From: Nitrospirae bacterium GWC2_56_14
GTDB taxonomy: Bacteria; Nitrospirota; UBA9217
DNA: 22,519 nt
NCBI GenBank assembly: GCA_001803705.1
Contig: MHDY01000019.1
Span: forward strand, 5,398-27,916
Direction: 5' to 3'
In this document: one piece after another, positions 21,347 to 22,519 of the stretch
Position numbering within the stretch: position 1 is the first letter of the stretch
How the letters are laid out: every line of letters starts with the position of its first letter
Notes under the pieces: model-generated
The model's input: the letters and a program-made list of their open reading frames with translations, nothing else
What the model was told of the DNA's origin: nothing
The model's database searches: none
Position numbers and translations under genes: made by a program

Positions 21347-22228
21347 ATGAAATGTCTGAACAGTTTGATGTTGATCAGTGCTATGTTGGTATTTACCGTT
21401 AACGCAATGGCGCAATCGCCAAAGAACAATCCTAAATGCGAACCCAACCCGGTGTTCAACCGTTTCGCAGGGGAAATGACGGGCAACTGCGATCGGGCGC
21501 GCTTCAAGGATCTCAACCTTTGGCGATGGAAGAAGGCTAATGACTCGAAATCCGGCAGCGAGTCGTTCAAGGTCGAGGGCGAATACTGGTATTACCTCAA
21601 TCCCATTGAAAAGGACGCCAAAGGTCTGCATCCCGGCATATTGGAAGTGGTCCGCAACTTTGAAAATGCCGTGCGCCAGGCCAAAGGCGAGGTGCTGTCT
21701 GTCAATTCCAAGTTGGTGTACTACCGCTTGCGCAAAGGAAACGACGAGTTTTGGGGTGAGGCAGGTTGCGGGATGGAGAGCGGTTCAGGAGGATGTTCGG
21801 GAATATCACACCAGATCATTCGCGTAGCCGGCATGGAGCAGTCCGTCGTGGTTTCGTTCGAACAGATCGCCAAGGCGATGGGCGACGAGGGCAAGGTGGT
21901 TTTCTACGGCATTTACTTTGACAACGACAAGGCTGCGCTGAAATCAGAATCTGCCCCGACGCTGACCGAGATGGCAAAGTGGCTCATGACCAACGCCAGT
22001 GCGAAAGTCTTCATCGTCGGCCATACCGATATGCAGGGGTCTGTCGAACGCAACCAGAAATTGTCGCGCGATCGGGCGGCTTCGGTGATCACCGCATTGA
22101 CCAGGGATCATGGCATCAAGGCCGACCGGCTTACCGCTGAAGGCATCGGGCCGTTGGCACCGGTGGCAAGCAATGCCGACGAGGCCGGACGGGCTAAAAA
22201 CCGTCGAGTTGAAATGGTGCTGCGTTAA
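21347..22228 (+). CDS. OmpA-family protein with signal peptide
   Basis: Secreted or outer-membrane-associated protein of 293 residues. A signal peptide (MKCLNSLMLISAMLVFTVNAMA) precedes a domain rich in aromatic and charged residues (about 25-170, with GEYWYYLNP, KLVYYRLRKG and CGMESGSGGC) that I do not recognise. The C-terminal OmpA-like peptidoglycan-binding domain spans about 180-293: FYGIYFDNDKAALK, VGHTDMQGS, NQKLSRDRAASV, LTAEGIG and NRRVEMVL. The ATG at 21347 is preferred over 21335 because ggagag lies just before it and the signal peptide starts with MK. It begins about 33 bp after attC 2, so its start side looks like that of a cassette. No attC follows it, and its GC content is back near that of the chromosome. 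A short hairpin TGCGT/ACGCA (22221-22234) spans the stop codon. Confidence 0.88.
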   Translation: MKCLNSLMLISAMLVFTVNAMAQSPKNNPKCEPNPVFNRFAGEMTGNCDRARFKDLNLWRWKKANDSKSGSESFKVEGEYWYYLNPIEKDAKGLHPGILEVVRNFENAVRQAKGEVLSVNSKLVYYRLRKGNDEFWGEAGCGMESGSGGCSGISHQIIRVAGMEQSVVVSFEQIAKAMGDEGKVVFYGIYFDNDKAALKSESAPTLTEMAKWLMTNASAKVFIVGHTDMQGSVERNQKLSRDRAASVITALTRDHGIKADRLTAEGIGPLAPVASNADEAGRAKNRRVEMVLR

Positions 22229-22266
22229 GACGCACTAATTAAGATCTACCGGAAGGAATTACGACA

Positions 22267-22519
22267 TTGAAAGAGGTCCAGATCTATACTGATGGAGCAT
22301 GCAAGCGCAATCCCGGGCCCGGAGGATACGGAGCCGTTCTCCGTTCTAACGGTCAGGAAAAGGTCCTTTCCGGCGGCTTTCGCCTGACCACCAACAACCG
22401 CATGGAAATGCTTGGCGTGATCGCAGCGCTCGAAAGCCTTTCAGGCGCCTGTGCGGTCACTATTACCAGCGATTCGAAATACGTTGTCGATGCGGTAACC
22501 AAGGGCTGGGCCCGCAAGT
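22267..22519 (+). CDS. rnhA: ribonuclease HI, N-terminal part (runs off the window)
   Basis: The frame from TTG at 22267 encodes 84 residues of RNase HI, which cuts the RNA strand of RNA-DNA hybrids in replication and repair. The start region VQIYTDGACKRNPGPGGYGA is diagnostic. Active-site acids are visible: D9 in YTDGA, E47 in NNRMEM and D69 in TSDSKYVV, equivalent to D10, E48 and D70 of the E. coli enzyme. The TTG start follows aagga (22253-22257) with 9-bp spacing, and no ATG lies nearby in frame. The full protein should be about 145-155 residues, so roughly half is missing beyond the window edge. It is a housekeeping gene and probably marks the chromosomal flank of the cassette region. 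Confidence 0.93.
   Translation, partial: MKEVQIYTDGACKRNPGPGGYGAVLRSNGQEKVLSGGFRLTTNNRMEMLGVIAALESLSGACAVTITSDSKYVVDAVTKGWARK

Overview
The window is a bacterial chromosome segment of roughly 55-60% GC by eye, with short spacers, overlapping genes and almost all genes on the + strand. The gene set suggests a Nitrospirota- or Desulfobacterota-like environmental bacterium: repeated TauE/SafE permease plus universal stress protein (USP) modules, NtrC-type two-component systems with a sigma-54 promoter, and dispersed intergenic micro-repeats. This placement is inference; no rRNA or marker gene except a partial rnhA is present.

Layout. (1) 1-1982: the end of an unidentified gene, a TauE/SafE permease and a two-domain USP, closed by a clear terminator. 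(2) 2315-5225: a membrane histidine kinase and an overlapping NtrC-family sigma-54 activator, preceded by a palindromic intergenic repeat. (3) 5434-7874: a secreted lipoprotein and an exported protein with a tandemly duplicated helical domain, both of unknown function. (4) 8173-12291: a sigma-54 promoter, a divergent USP, a second TauE/SafE permease, an Alph_Pro_TM-type membrane protein, a two-domain USP and a single-domain USP that has lost its nucleotide-binding loop. An 8-bp-period repeat array separates the last two genes. (5) 12506-19740: five tightly packed or overlapping genes. Two encode paralogous proteins joining a GspE/MshE-type N-terminal domain to several DUF202-like membrane modules, each led by a long Arg-Thr heptad repeat. 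A histidine kinase, a stand-alone receiver and a PEP-synthase-like protein with a non-standard C-terminus follow. (6) 20055-22228: an AT-rich integron-like cassette region with two attC sites, a P-loop ATPase gene and a TPR lipoprotein gene broken by an in-frame TGA, then an OmpA-family gene. (7) 22267-end: the start of rnhA.

How it may work together (inference): the NtrC-type regulator could drive the sigma-54 promoter at 8173-8189, turning on the stress-protein/permease block. The five-gene block at 12506-19740 looks like one signalling unit in which membrane DUF202 proteins with possible nucleotide-sensing heads work with a kinase, a receiver and a phosphotransfer enzyme. I regard that block as the most likely undescribed system here. 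The cassette region is a probable CALIN (attC sites without an integrase in view) and looks foreign in base composition.
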